From positions 1 through 64,000 of the forward strand of contig NZ_AUCQ01000006.1 of assembly GCF_000429845.1 (NCBI RefSeq): 64,000 bases of DNA. Direction: 5' to 3'. Below the pieces are notes generated by a model. That model did no database searches. It was not told where the DNA came from and saw only the letters and a program-made list of their open reading frames with translations. Made by a program: the position numbers and the translations under genes. The DNA comes from Comamonas composti DSM 21721 (lineage in GTDB: Bacteria > Pseudomonadota > Gammaproteobacteria > Burkholderiales > Burkholderiaceae_C). This document shows, piece after piece, positions 16,266 through 25,606 of this stretch; within the stretch, counting starts at the first letter, position 1; the number at the start of each line of letters is the position of its first letter.

Positions 16266-18818
16266 TCAGAAAGCTCCGCGCAGCGTCAGCATGGCATTGC
16301 GCGGATCGCCATACCAGTTGCCACCACCCGAGGTGCCTACGGTCTTGTAGTAGGTCTTGTCGAACAGGTTGTTCACATTGAGCGTGGCCGACCAGTTGCG
16401 ATTGATGCGGTATTGCACGCTGGCGTTCCACACGGCATAGCCGGCCTGGGTGAATTGGAAGGGCACGGATGCGCCATCAAATTTCCCGGAAACCGGGTTG
16501 TAGCTGTTGGCTGTGCCGCTCACATAGGTGCTGCTTTGCAGCGTCAGGCCGCCACCCAGGGTCCAGGGCGACAGCTCTCCCGGCAACTGGTAGGTGCTCC
16601 ACAGCTTGAACAAATGCTTGGGCGTGATGGAGCTGTAGACCAGTTGCGACGGGTCGGTCTTGTTGCGGTTGTGGTTGTAGGTGTAGCCGGCGAACAGGTT
16701 CCAGCCGCGTGCGATCTGGCCCGAGATTTCGGTATCCACCCCTTGGCTGACGATCTTGCCCTGGGCGATATAGCAGCAGGTCAGGCCCAGGTCGCCCACA
16801 TTGGTATTGGGGTAGCGCGGATCGCGCGCAGCCTGGCCCGTGCGCTCTATGCGGTACAGCGCCAGCGCGGTGTTGAGCTTGCCATCGGCCAGTTCGCCCT
16901 TGAGCCCCAGCTCCAGGTTGCGGCCCTGGATGGGATCCAGCGGCGTGCCCGGCAGCGGGCCCTGCAGATTGTTGGCCTGGGATTTGTGGATCTCGGAGAC
17001 GCTGCCATAGGCCGTCCACCGCTCGCTCAGGTCGTAGACCAGGCCGGCATAGGGGGTGAAGATGCCGCTTTCGCTGTAATAGCTTCTGCCGCTGGAGCGG
17101 ATGCTGCCATCGGGGTTGTAGTTGGCATAGGGCGTGTTGTAGGCATAGCTGGCATAACGCCCACCGGCAATGGCGGTGAGCTTGTCCGTCAGGCTCAGAT
17201 TGATGCGGCCGTACAGACCTTTTTGCGTCGCGCCATAGCCGGGGTAGCTGCGCGTCATGCGCTCGCCCAAGGCCGGAGGCACCTTGCCGGGGTCAAAGCC
17301 ATAGATATTGGTCGACGGCCCGGGGTCCCCCATCTCGGAGTAATAGGTGTCCTGGTCGTCACTCACCCGCGTCCAGTCCGCACCGATCAACAGTTGGTGG
17401 GTACGGCCCAGCAGCGTAAACGGTCCGCTGGCGTTCAGGTCCAGGCTTTTTTTCTTGGAGCGAAAATCGTTGGAAAAACCGGTCCACTCAGCGCCCTCTC
17501 CCGTGGCCGGATCGACTGTTCCTGTCAGATTGGCCAGCCGCGAATCGCTGTCCACGTTCTGGTAGTTGAGCTGCAGCTTGGCCTTCCAGCCTCCGGCCAA
17601 CGCCTGGTCCAGCTGTGCAAACAGCTCCTTGGCCGTCTTGTCGTAATGCCCCCAGCCCGCCATCAGCGCAGTGCGGCGCGGCAAATGGAGGTCGTCTCCA
17701 TTGGCTGCGCGCGGCAGACCTTCGCGCCAGGGTGTGGATGCCAGCTTGTCGTAGCTGGCTCCCAGGCTGAGCTTGGTGGAGCGGCTGAGGTCAGCCTCTA
17801 CGATGCCGTAGAGCAGGCTGTTCTTGGAGTCCGCAGCGCGGTAGAAGAATTCCCTGTCGGTGTGGGCAATGACGGCACGGCCGCGCACGCTGCCGTCGGC
17901 ATTCAAGGGGCCTGCGGCATCCAGCTCCAGCTGCTTGCGATTCCAGCTGCCCAAGGCGGCCGAGGCCTGCAATTGCTTGTCCAGCGTGGGACGCTTGCGC
18001 ACCAGGTTGATGGCACCGCCTGGCTCGCCATTGCCGCTGAACAGGCCGTTGGCGCCGCGCACCACCTGCACGCTGTCATACATAGCCAGATTGGGGTCGA
18101 ACAGTTGCTGGCTGAAGGCGTCCACGCTGGCGCCGTCAATTTGCACATTGCCGATCTCAAAACCACGTGAGAGGAATTTGGTGGCCGAGCCCCCCAGGCC
18201 GCCGGCACCGGAGTAATCCACCGTCACGCCCGTGGTCTGCTGCATGACCTCGCCCACCGAGCCCAAGGCCTGGTCTTCAATGCGCTGGCGCGTCACCACG
18301 GAAATGGACTGCGGCACTTCGCGCACATCCTGGCCCTTGCCCAAAGACACGCGCGAGGCGGCATAGGAGCCGCTGCCTTCGGTGGTCTCTCCGCGCTGGG
18401 CCTGCGCCTTGACCGTCACCTCACCCAAGGTGCTGCTGCGGCTGGCGCGCTGCACGCTGATGGCCGCACCCGCAGGAATGGCCTCCAGGCCGCTGCCGGC
18501 CAAGGCCTTGGCCAGCGCCTGCCCCAGCGTGGACGGGCCCTGCAAGGCCGGTGCCATACGCCCTTCCACCAGGGCAGCATCCACCGAGATCGCCACCCCC
18601 CAGGTGCGGGCCAGCGCATTCAGGGCCTGGCCCAGTGGCTGGGCCGGCAGGCTCAGTCTCTGCGAGACCACCATGGCGGCCTGGCCTGCGCTCTGCTGTG
18701 CCTGGGCGGCCGGCCATGCCGACCAGCCCGCCAGGGCCATGAGACAGGCCATGGCCACGGTCTGTGGACGTGAAGCCCGGCATGCTTGAGAAGATGAATG
18801 AGAGTGATAGCGTTTCAT
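16266..18818 (-). CDS. TonB-dependent siderophore receptor with signalling domain (S1)
   Basis: Outer-membrane importer and signal transducer. The 850-residue protein has a signal peptide (residues 1-40), an STN signalling domain (~52-103, LPAQPLGQALNALARTWGV), a TonB box (EVTVKA, ~117), the plug with VPQSISVVTRQRIEDQ and VQVVRGANGLFSGNGEPGG, then the beta barrel ending in RGAF with the terminal phenylalanine needed for assembly. It is of the FpvA/FhuE/FauA type (GAINLVRKRPT). An adjacent Cys pair (LTCCY) lies in the external-loop region before SQGVDTE. ATG 18818 follows AGGAA. It lies after sigma and FecR and before PepSY. Confidence 0.92.
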   Translation of the reverse strand: MKRYHSHSSSQACRASRPQTVAMACLMALAGWSAWPAAQAQQSAGQAAMVVSQRLSLPAQPLGQALNALARTWGVAISVDAALVEGRMAPALQGPSTLGQALAKALAGSGLEAIPAGAAISVQRASRSSTLGEVTVKAQAQRGETTEGSGSYAASRVSLGKGQDVREVPQSISVVTRQRIEDQALGSVGEVMQQTTGVTVDYSGAGGLGGSATKFLSRGFEIGNVQIDGASVDAFSQQLFDPNLAMYDSVQVVRGANGLFSGNGEPGGAINLVRKRPTLDKQLQASAALGSWNRKQLELDAAGPLNADGSVRGRAVIAHTDREFFYRAADSKNSLLYGIVEADLSRSTKLSLGASYDKLASTPWREGLPRAANGDDLHLPRRTALMAGWGHYDKTAKELFAQLDQALAGGWKAKLQLNYQNVDSDSRLANLTGTVDPATGEGAEWTGFSNDFRSKKKSLDLNASGPFTLLGRTHQLLIGADWTRVSDDQDTYYSEMGDPGPSTNIYGFDPGKVPPALGERMTRSYPGYGATQKGLYGRINLSLTDKLTAIAGGRYASYAYNTPYANYNPDGSIRSSGRSYYSESGIFTPYAGLVYDLSERWTAYGSVSEIHKSQANNLQGPLPGTPLDPIQGRNLELGLKGELADGKLNTALALYRIERTGQAARDPRYPNTNVGDLGLTCCYIAQGKIVSQGVDTEISGQIARGWNLFAGYTYNHNRNKTDPSQLVYSSITPKHLFKLWSTYQLPGELSPWTLGGGLTLQSSTYVSGTANSYNPVSGKFDGASVPFQFTQAGYAVWNASVQYRINRNWSATLNVNNLFDKTYYKTVGTSGGGNWYGDPRNAMLTLRGAF

Positions 18819-19002
18819 ACGGATTCCTGTGAGAGAGCTTTTCGAAGGCTTTTCACAGTGAAGACGTATGAGGCGCGATCTACCGGACAAATTTTTTGGA
18901 GCGTGGCCTGTTGGGCACCGTCGGGGACTCCCCAGCCTCTCCACCGAGAAGGCAGAGCGATGGAAACATGCCGAAGGCAATGCAGAAAGCAGCTGCCGCA
19001 TC
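18819..19002 (-). promoter_or_regulatory. S1 receptor upstream region, candidate sigma-dependent promoter
   Basis: On the minus strand an A/T tract reading CCAAAAAATTTGTCC lies at about 18889-18903, ~75 bp before the receptor start. Similar A/T tracts precede the S2, S3 and S8 receptor genes, as expected for the -35 zone of iron-starvation sigma promoters. No firm -10 could be assigned. A GGGGA-GTCCCC inverted repeat lies at about 18926-18936. Confidence 0.3.
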
Positions 19003-19980
19003 TCAACGCCGCTGAATGACCGTGCGGCCATCCGGCAGATATTCCACATGCACCGGCAATGAGCGCGGCAGGCTGGAGACAAAGGTGGCGGGCTCGCGCA
19101 GCTTGAAGCTGCCGGTCAGGCGCAGCGATTGCAGCGACGCATCTTCGGCCAGCAGCAGCGGCCGCGCCAGATAGTCATTCCAGCGCGCCACGACCTCGGT
19201 CAACGGCGTGTGGTCAAACACCAGCCAGCCTTCACGCCAGGCACCCACGTCCTGGGTGTTCACGGCAAAGGGCTGGATATGGCCGCTCGCATCCAGACGC
19301 AGTGCCTCGCCCATGGACAGCACGGCATCTGCGGCCCGGTCGGCATCGGCACCTGGGCGCCACACGGCCACCCTGCCCTGTGCCACCCGCACCTGCAGGC
19401 TACCGCCGTGCAGGGCCACGGAAAACACCGTGCCCAGCACCCGCACACGCCCCAGCGGGGTCAGCACCTCCAGCGGCCGCTGCGCATCGTGGGCCACCTC
19501 CAGGCGGAGTTCGCCCTGGGTCAGATGCACCTCACGGCGCTGACGGTAAAGCAGCACCAGGGCCTCGGTCCCCGGTGCCAGATCCAGCTGGCTGCCATCG
19601 GCCAGTTGCCGGCTCAACTGCTGGCCATGTCCGGTGTGCAAGGCCAAGCGCTCCAGGGGCTGCAACCAATGCCAGCGCCCCAGCGCCCCGGTCAGGCCTG
19701 CCACCCCGACCACGCCCAGCACCGACAGCGCACGGCGGCGCGTCTGCCGCATTTGCTCCGTCTGGCTTGCGGGGATGGGCAGCTCGCCTTGCAAAGCCTG
19801 GCCATCGGTTGCGGTCCAGGCTGCCTGTGCGGCCTGGGCTGCGGCCTCGTTGGCCGGCTCCTGCGCCCGCCAACGCGCCAGCGCTTCTTTGGCGGCCTGC
19901 GCCGTCTGCGTGCTGCCGCCATGCTGGCGGGCAATCAACAGCAGCGCGTGCTCCAGCCGCTTGCGTTCGGCCGCCATCAT
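19003..19980 (-). CDS. FecR-type anti-sigma regulator (S1)
   Basis: Inner-membrane regulator that holds its sigma factor and reads the receptor STN domain in the periplasm. The 325-residue protein has a cytoplasmic N-terminal DUF4880-like region (ALARWRAQEPANEAAAQAAQAAW), a hydrophobic segment (ALSVLGVVGVAGLTGALG, ~85-102), the FecR domain (GQQLSRQLADGSQLDLAPGTEA, VLTPLGRVRVLGTVFSVAL) and a C-terminal region with LTGSFKLREPATFVSSLPRSLP. The ATG at 19980 overlaps the sigma stop as ATGA. Confidence 0.9.
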   Translation of the reverse strand: MMAAERKRLEHALLLIARQHGGSTQTAQAAKEALARWRAQEPANEAAAQAAQAAWTATDGQALQGELPIPASQTEQMRQTRRRALSVLGVVGVAGLTGALGRWHWLQPLERLALHTGHGQQLSRQLADGSQLDLAPGTEALVLLYRQRREVHLTQGELRLEVAHDAQRPLEVLTPLGRVRVLGTVFSVALHGGSLQVRVAQGRVAVWRPGADADRAADAVLSMGEALRLDASGHIQPFAVNTQDVGAWREGWLVFDHTPLTEVVARWNDYLARPLLLAEDASLQSLRLTGSFKLREPATFVSSLPRSLPVHVEYLPDGRTVIQRR

Positions 19981-20507
19981 GGCAACAGCCCCATGCAGTC
20001 GCACACGGCGCGCACCACATGTTTTTCGATGGCCACTTCGCTGATGCCCATGTGCGCAGCGGCTTCAGCGTGGCTGAAGCCATAGATGCGTACCAGCACA
20101 AACACCTCGCGCCGCTTGCGCGGCATGGCTTGCAGCCTGCGGCTCAACAGCTCCAGCTGCTGGCGAGCATCCACCTGGCGCTCGGCCGAGGGCATCTCAT
20201 CCGCCCTCGCCACGGCCAGGGTTTGCAACATATGGGTTTCGGCCTGGCGACGGCGCGCATCGTCGATGACGATGTTCTTGCCCGTGCGAAACAGCAGCGC
20301 CCGCAGATCGTGCACCGCCACCTCACGCGCCTGCAAGGCAAACACACGGGCATAGCTTTCCTGGACCACATCGGTCGCGGCCTCCCGGTCTTTGAGGGAA
20401 CGGGCAAAAAAACTGACGAGCTCTGCGTAATAGTGCGCAACCACGACAAACACCTCGGCCCGCTGGCGGGGCATGCCGCCGGGCAAGAGGTGCTGCAGCC
20501 ATCGCAT
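19977..20507 (-). CDS. Iron-starvation ECF sigma factor (S1)
   Basis: FecI/PvdS-type sigma factor expected to transcribe the S1 receptor operon. The ~176-residue protein has region 2 (YAELVSFFARSLKDREAATDVVQESYARVFAL) and region 4 (LQAMPRKRREVFVLVRIYGFSHAEAAAHMGISEVAIEKHV). ATG 20507 was chosen because frames further upstream run through the Fur box; ATG 20474 (MPRQRAEVF) is the alternative. Its sequence is clearly more distant from the S3-S8 sigma factors, which share VKR[YH] in the last helix. Confidence 0.88.
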   Translation of the reverse strand: MRWLQHLLPGGMPRQRAEVFVVVAHYYAELVSFFARSLKDREAATDVVQESYARVFALQAREVAVHDLRALLFRTGKNIVIDDARRRQAETHMLQTLAVARADEMPSAERQVDARQQLELLSRRLQAMPRKRREVFVLVRIYGFSHAEAAAHMGISEVAIEKHVVRAVCDCMGLLP

Positions 20508-20545
20508 ACGCCCCCGAAGGCGGGAAAGCGGCGACTGTAGCAGAA

Positions 20546-20564
20546 AATGAGAATTAATCTCATT
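20546..20564. promoter_or_regulatory. Fur box (S1)
   Basis: AATGAGAATTAATCTCATT is a near-perfect 19-bp inverted repeat of Fur-box type, 38 bp before the S1 sigma start. It differs from the AACAAGAAT-type boxes of S3-S8, consistent with an older or separately acquired system. It is expected to repress sigma transcription in iron-replete cells. Confidence 0.75.
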
Positions 20565-20596
20565 CACCACCTCATCAAGCCCGACAGCTTGCGAGC

Positions 20597-20959
20597 TCAT
20601 CGCTGCACAGCCTCCCACAGCCAGACCAGACCCGGCAATGCACCCAGTCCACCCAGCCCAGCAACCAGGCCGGCCCAGCGTGGGGCCGCGCTGACCAAGC
20701 CCACCACGGCCAAAGCTGCCACCGAGATCCAGCCCAGCCAGGCCACGGTGCCTACGGTGGCGCCCCAGGCCGCCACGCAGGGAAAGACCGCTGCGACCAG
20801 CGCCACCGTGCCAACGCAACGCAACAGCCAGCGCTGTGCAAGGGGGATTTCGTATCTGCCGGTGAGCTGCTCGTAATGGCGGTCCATGGCAAAGGCCAAA
20901 GCCGCCATACCCGTAAAGCCCAGGGCCAGTGCCAGCAGTGATGCATGCAGTGTGTTCAT
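20597..20959 (-). CDS. DUF3325 small membrane protein (S2)
   Basis: A 120-residue hydrophobic protein with about four helices and the AMDRH motif (residues ~24-28) shared with the S1 paralogue, followed by GATVGTVAWLGWISVAAL. Function is unknown. Its ATG overlaps the PepSY stop (ATGA). It is the last gene of the S2 operon, ~33 bp before the S1 Fur box. Confidence 0.8.
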   Translation of the reverse strand: MNTLHASLLALALGFTGMAALAFAMDRHYEQLTGRYEIPLAQRWLLRCVGTVALVAAVFPCVAAWGATVGTVAWLGWISVAALAVVGLVSAAPRWAGLVAGLGGLGALPGLVWLWEAVQR

Positions 20960-22650
20960 GCCGCCACCTCGGCTTTCACGGGCTGTGCATTGCGTGCCGT
21001 CCGCATGCCTGCAGTCTGGCGGCGTTTCAACCACCACCCTGTCCAGGCGGCAGCCACGCCCGAGGCCAGGCAGAACAGCTCCAGCCCTGCCCCTTCCCAA
21101 TCGCCCTCGGCGATCAAGCCCGGCAGATGCTCGCCCACAGTCCACCAACTCAGCAGCGGCAGCAGCAGGCACAGCGCGGCCAGCACCGCCAGCTGCTGGC
21201 GCCACGCTGCGGCGACGGGAACCCACAGTGCATGCACCAGCATCAGCAACCACAGGCCAAAGAACACGGCCAGCTCCCAGTCATCGCGGTGGGCAATCCC
21301 CACGGGCACCAGGCGGTTGGCCCACAGATAGCCTATGCAGGCCACGCCCAGACCGGTGATAGACGCTACGTTCAGCCCTTCGATCAGCCGGTAGACGCGG
21401 GCCGTGGCTCCGCCAAATTCGCCCTGGTGCTTGCTGCGGCGCTTGACCATGAAAAGAATGGCACCCGTGGCCATCAACGCGCTGCCGGCCAGACCGCTGA
21501 CAAAGTACAGCCACTTCATGGCCCAGCCGCCAAACTTGACCATGTGCAGCCCGCTCATGACGGACTGGGCCTGCGAGGACACGCCGCCGTCCACCTCGCC
21601 CGGCAGGCGCACGCGCAGCACCTCGCCCGTGGCCACCGAGAACATCACCATGCCCGAGGTTTCGCTCAGACGCTGGGCATACCTGTCGTCGCTGTTCCAG
21701 CCATAAATACCTATGCGAGCCGATGACTCACCGGGCTGGTAAACCACCACGGCGCGCACGGCCTGGCCCATCAACGCCTGGCCCCGGCGCGCAAAAGGCT
21801 CCAGGTCCGGCACGGCCAGCGGCTCGCCGCTGCGCTGCTGCAGATAGGGGTTGTCCAGCTCGCGCAGAAACTGCTGCTGCGCCTGAACGCCCAGACCGTA
21901 TTGGCTGATCTTGGGTGCCGGCATAAAGGTGATGCCAGAGATCACGATGCCGGTGAAGGCGATCATGAATAGAAAAGGCAGGGTCAGCACCCCGGTGGCG
22001 TTGTGCGCGTCCAGCCAGCTGCGCTGGCCCTTGCGTGCACGAAAGGTGAAGAAGTCCTTGAAGATGCGCCGGTGGGTGATGATGCCGCTGACCAGCGCCA
22101 CCAGCATGGCCATGGTGGCAATGCCCACGGCCCACAAGCCCCAGCTGCCCGCATGCAGCTCGTGGTGGAACTCCACAAAATGGTGGCCGCCCAGAGTCTG
22201 GCGCACCGCAGACGGCGGCAGCTCCACAGGCTGGCCGGTGCTGGGGTCCAGGGGCTGCATGGCGTATTCGCGCTTGCCGTCGAACCAGTAGGCGGTCAGC
22301 CGACCACCACCTTGGGCATCCATCGGCCAGATTTCCCACATCTCCGCACCCTGGTGCTGACTGGCCATATAGTCCAGCCCCCAGGCCAGGCGCTGGGCCC
22401 GGTCGGCGCCCTTGGGCTCCAGGGCCTGGGCCGCCTCCTCGGCATGGTGCTCGGGCGTCATCCAGTGGGTAATGGACTCCTCGAACACCGCCAGCGTGCC
22501 CGTCAGAAAGACCGCAAACAGCAGCCACGAGAACCACAGGCCGCACCAAGTATGCAGCCAGGCCTGGGCCTGGCGGAACCCGCCTGCAGCAACACCCGTC
22601 TGCTTGGCCACACTGCCCCGGGGGCCTTGCTTGTGATTGTTCGCCGTCAT
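20956..22650 (-). CDS. PepSY-domain inner-membrane protein, probable ferri-siderophore reductase (S2)
   Basis: Paralogue of the S1 reductase, 564 residues. It has WLHTWCGLWFSWLLFAVFLTG at the first helix (residues ~40-60), a long PepSY-type periplasmic stretch, GIITHRRIFKDFFTFR, QRSWLDAHNATGVL, FGGWAMKWLYFVSGLAG and several C-terminal helices. ATG 22650 follows GGAGG by five bases. In S2 the order after the receptor is DUF3649-PepSY-DUF3325, whereas S1 has PepSY-DUF3649-DUF3325, so the small genes were shuffled around the reductase. Probably releases iron from the S2 siderophore. Confidence 0.85.
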   Translation of the reverse strand: MTANNHKQGPRGSVAKQTGVAAGGFRQAQAWLHTWCGLWFSWLLFAVFLTGTLAVFEESITHWMTPEHHAEEAAQALEPKGADRAQRLAWGLDYMASQHQGAEMWEIWPMDAQGGGRLTAYWFDGKREYAMQPLDPSTGQPVELPPSAVRQTLGGHHFVEFHHELHAGSWGLWAVGIATMAMLVALVSGIITHRRIFKDFFTFRARKGQRSWLDAHNATGVLTLPFLFMIAFTGIVISGITFMPAPKISQYGLGVQAQQQFLRELDNPYLQQRSGEPLAVPDLEPFARRGQALMGQAVRAVVVYQPGESSARIGIYGWNSDDRYAQRLSETSGMVMFSVATGEVLRVRLPGEVDGGVSSQAQSVMSGLHMVKFGGWAMKWLYFVSGLAGSALMATGAILFMVKRRSKHQGEFGGATARVYRLIEGLNVASITGLGVACIGYLWANRLVPVGIAHRDDWELAVFFGLWLLMLVHALWVPVAAAWRQQLAVLAALCLLLPLLSWWTVGEHLPGLIAEGDWEGAGLELFCLASGVAAAWTGWWLKRRQTAGMRTARNAQPVKAEVAA

Positions 22651-22651
22651 C

Positions 22652-22951
22652 TCAGCCTCCCAGTGCCGGGCGAGCAAAGGCCCAGGCTGCGACCAGCACC
22701 ACAGCCGTCACCGACAGCAGCAGCCCCCACATGCGCGCCAGCGCAACCGGCGAAAAGGCCCAGATGGCCACCAGCACATGGGCCACAAAACTCCACTGCA
22801 TGCCGGCCAGCACCGCCTCGGCCCTGGGAATGGGCAAGACAGCCGCCAGCAGCACCGCCACGGCGCTGGCCAGGGCGTAGCCGCCCAGCACAGCAGCCAG
22901 CAGGCGCGAGAGAATGGAAAAGCCCGGTCGGGCCGCAAAAGCAAAGGTCAT
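22652..22951 (-). CDS. DUF3649 small membrane protein (S2)
   Basis: A ~99-residue membrane protein with the DUF3649 GGY motif (LAAVLGGYALASAVAVLLA) and about three helices. ATG 22951 (MTFAFAARP) was chosen; a TTG start at 22966 is possible. No Shine-Dalgarno is obvious. It lies just after a terminator-like hairpin that separates it from the S2 receptor, and its stop touches the PepSY start region. Confidence 0.75.
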   Translation of the reverse strand: MTFAFAARPGFSILSRLLAAVLGGYALASAVAVLLAAVLPIPRAEAVLAGMQWSFVAHVLVAIWAFSPVALARMWGLLLSVTAVVLVAAWAFARPALGG

Positions 22952-23029
22952 GGAATCGATGGCCAAAAGCAGAAAGTGGGGAATGGCGGGGACATCAATC
23001 TGCCCCTCTCATAAGACATGACAAACGAG

Positions 23030-23066
23030 AGCGGAAAAAGGGCCATTTCCATCCCAGAAATGGAAA
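23030..23066 (-). terminator. Terminator-like hairpin between S2 receptor and reductase genes
   Basis: On the minus strand, CCATTTC (57-63 of the 23000s) pairs with GAAATGG (43-49) across a 7-nt loop, and the stem is followed by CCCTTTTT. This has the form of an intrinsic terminator 40-75 bp after the receptor stop. Because the DUF3649-PepSY-DUF3325 genes follow in the same direction, it could act as a partial terminator lowering their expression relative to the receptor. Confidence 0.6.
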
Positions 23067-23105
23067 CCGCCCCGTTCCGAGGGGCTGCAAGGCAGCCTCC
23101 AAGGC

Positions 23106-25511
23106 TCAGAATTTGTAGTTCACGCTGATATTGACACTGCGTGGCGCTCCCCAGGTGTAAGTGCTATACCAGTTGAAGATGGTGTAGTACTTCTTATCCA
23201 GGAGGTTGCTGATGCTCACCGAGGCCGACAGTTGCTTGCTGAATTCGTAGCGGGCCATGGCATCCAGCACCCAGTAGCTCTGGACGGTGTGCTTCATGGG
23301 AGTCCCGGAAGGCGTGGAGATATCCCCCCAGGTCTTGTCCTGCCAACGGGCACCGCCACCCAGCGTCAGTCCCTGCAGGCGTCCTCCCAGACGGTAGCTT
23401 GTGTAGAGGCTGAACTGGTTGGATGGGGTCAGCGTGGAGACGCGCTGTCCCTGCTGGCGCGCAATGCCATGCGAGAAGCCCGCCTGAATCTGCCAGCCAG
23501 GAGAAAGCTGGCCCGAAACTTCCAGCTCATAGCCCCTGGTCTTAACCCCTTGAATGGCACGATAGGCCGTGCCACCGGACGGCGTCATGCCACCGGTCTC
23601 CACCGCATAGTTGTCCTGCTGAAGCTGAAAGACAGCGGCCGACGCGTTGAGCTTGCCGTCCCAAAACTCGGCCTTGATGCCGAGCTCGTAATTCGTACCC
23701 TCCAGCGGGTCCAAGGTATGACCTTGCGCATCCTGCACGGACTGAGGCTTGAAAATCCCAGAGTAACTGGCATAGGCCGAGTAGGTCGGATGGAAGTCAT
23801 ACACCACGCCCAGATAGGGCACAAAGACCCCGGATTCATCCAGCAACTGCGCCCGGTTGACATAGCTGGACCAGCGTCCGCCGGTGATCAGCTTCAGATC
23901 ATCACGCAGATTCCAGCGGGCGGTGGCGTACAGACCACGCTCACGCGTGGTCTCGTCGTTGCTGAAGTCCGGCGCCACACCCCAAGCAGGCATGGGCACA
24001 TTGCCCCTCCACTGGTAGTAGTCGCCAATGTTTTTGTCGTAGCTTCCCGTATCCCACCAGCCCTGGTTCTTCCAGCGACGGTTGGTCATGCTCGCGCCCA
24101 GTACCAATTCATGCTCGCGCCCACCAAGCTGCAAAGGGCCACTGGCATAGAGGTCGGCAGCATTGCTGGTGGTATGGCCCACATATTTTCCTGCCCACAT
24201 GCTGGTTCCCGTACCGTCAGCGGGATTGGGGAAACCTGCAGCGGCCGAACCCAGATTGGAGTCATAGCCATTGGTCTGGCGATTGAGCTGCAGCTTGGCC
24301 ACCCAGCCGCTGTCAAAACTGTGCTCCAGCGTGGCAAAGCCCGTGCGGGTGTATTGTTCCCAGCGGCTCCAACGGGCACCGTTGTTGAAGGAACGCGGCA
24401 TGTCATTGAAATTACCATTGGCATCAAGCAAGGCGATGCCGCCCCAGGTCGAGCCCATGGGCTTGTTGTTCTGGTGGTCAGCCCCCAGGGTCAACAAGGT
24501 ACGCGGTCCCAGATCAGCCTCCACAATGCCGTAGAACACCGTGGAGTCGCGGCTGTAATGGTCTTGCTGGGTGTTTTTCTTCTGCTGCGCAACCACGGCC
24601 CGGCCACGTACATTGCCTGCTGCATTGAGTGCCCCACCCAGATCCAGTTCACCGCGGTAACTACCCCAGCGGCCACCTCCCACGCTCGCATGCCCCTGGA
24701 AATCCTGCGTAGGCTTTTTGCGCACCAGGTTGATCGTTGCGCCCGGGTCGCCACTGCCCGTGAGCAGACCGCTGGCTCCCTTGAGCACCTCGATGCGGTC
24801 ATAGATCACGGTATCGCTCAGCGTATTACCGGCCGAATAGGCCGAATCGCGCAGCATGGGAATGCCGTCATACTGAAAATTGTTGATGGCAAAGCCCCGC
24901 GCATAGTAGGTAGTGCGCTCGCTGTCATAGGTCACCACACTCACGCCTGGCGTATGCTCCATCACCTGGTCGATGGAGTTGAGCTGAAAGTCATCCATCT
25001 TCTGCCGCGTGATCACGCTGACCGACTGCGGCGTCTCCCGCGGCGTCAAGACCAGGCGAGTGGCGGTGGCAATACTGCCCGGCGTATACGAGCCCGAGCC
25101 TTCGGTGATTTCTCCAAGTTGGTTGGCGTTCACCGTGATCTCTTCCAGCGAACGCGCAGACATCTGGATCTGCCGCTGCACGGTGAGCATTCCCCCTTCC
25201 ATCCGCCCTTGCAAGCCACTGCCTTGAAGCAAGGTCTCCAGACCTGCCCGCACCGCATAAGGACCTTGCAGTGCTGGCGCCTGACGCCCCTGTACCAGCG
25301 TGGGGTCCAGCGCCAACTGCAACCCCGCCTGCCGGGCGAACTGGTCGAGCGCCGCAGCCACCGGCTGGGCCGCAATTTCAAAGCGAATGGCTTGCGCTAC
25401 CGATGACGTTTGAGCCTGTGCCGAAGCCTGGTGCAAAGGCATGAACAGCCCGAGACTGAGTACCGCCGAGGCCACCGGCGTACGAGGGGATGGAAAGAGA
25501 AGCGAATGCAT
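23106..25511 (-). CDS. TonB-dependent siderophore receptor with signalling domain (S2)
   Basis: Outer-membrane ferri-siderophore importer and sensor, 801 residues. It has a signal peptide (1-32, ending ASAQA), an STN domain (~44-98), a TonB box (EEITVNAN, 123-130), a plug with ETPQSVSVITRQKMDD and EVLKGASGLLTGSGDPGATINLVRKKPT, and a barrel ending VNISVNYKF. It belongs to the FpvA/FhuE/FauA group. ATG 25511 follows AAGGA by eight bases. Its regulator is the sigma/anti-sigma hybrid immediately upstream. Confidence 0.92.
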   Translation of the reverse strand: MHSLLFPSPRTPVASAVLSLGLFMPLHQASAQAQTSSVAQAIRFEIAAQPVAAALDQFARQAGLQLALDPTLVQGRQAPALQGPYAVRAGLETLLQGSGLQGRMEGGMLTVQRQIQMSARSLEEITVNANQLGEITEGSGSYTPGSIATATRLVLTPRETPQSVSVITRQKMDDFQLNSIDQVMEHTPGVSVVTYDSERTTYYARGFAINNFQYDGIPMLRDSAYSAGNTLSDTVIYDRIEVLKGASGLLTGSGDPGATINLVRKKPTQDFQGHASVGGGRWGSYRGELDLGGALNAAGNVRGRAVVAQQKKNTQQDHYSRDSTVFYGIVEADLGPRTLLTLGADHQNNKPMGSTWGGIALLDANGNFNDMPRSFNNGARWSRWEQYTRTGFATLEHSFDSGWVAKLQLNRQTNGYDSNLGSAAAGFPNPADGTGTSMWAGKYVGHTTSNAADLYASGPLQLGGREHELVLGASMTNRRWKNQGWWDTGSYDKNIGDYYQWRGNVPMPAWGVAPDFSNDETTRERGLYATARWNLRDDLKLITGGRWSSYVNRAQLLDESGVFVPYLGVVYDFHPTYSAYASYSGIFKPQSVQDAQGHTLDPLEGTNYELGIKAEFWDGKLNASAAVFQLQQDNYAVETGGMTPSGGTAYRAIQGVKTRGYELEVSGQLSPGWQIQAGFSHGIARQQGQRVSTLTPSNQFSLYTSYRLGGRLQGLTLGGGARWQDKTWGDISTPSGTPMKHTVQSYWVLDAMARYEFSKQLSASVSISNLLDKKYYTIFNWYSTYTWGAPRSVNISVNYKF

Positions 25512-25606
25512 GGGAATTGTCCTTGGCAGTAATAGGCCCAACCCGATGGGCTCACTGCAAGGACGTTTACCGTGGCAAATTCCTGAAAAAAATTCGTCTG
25601 AGGTTT

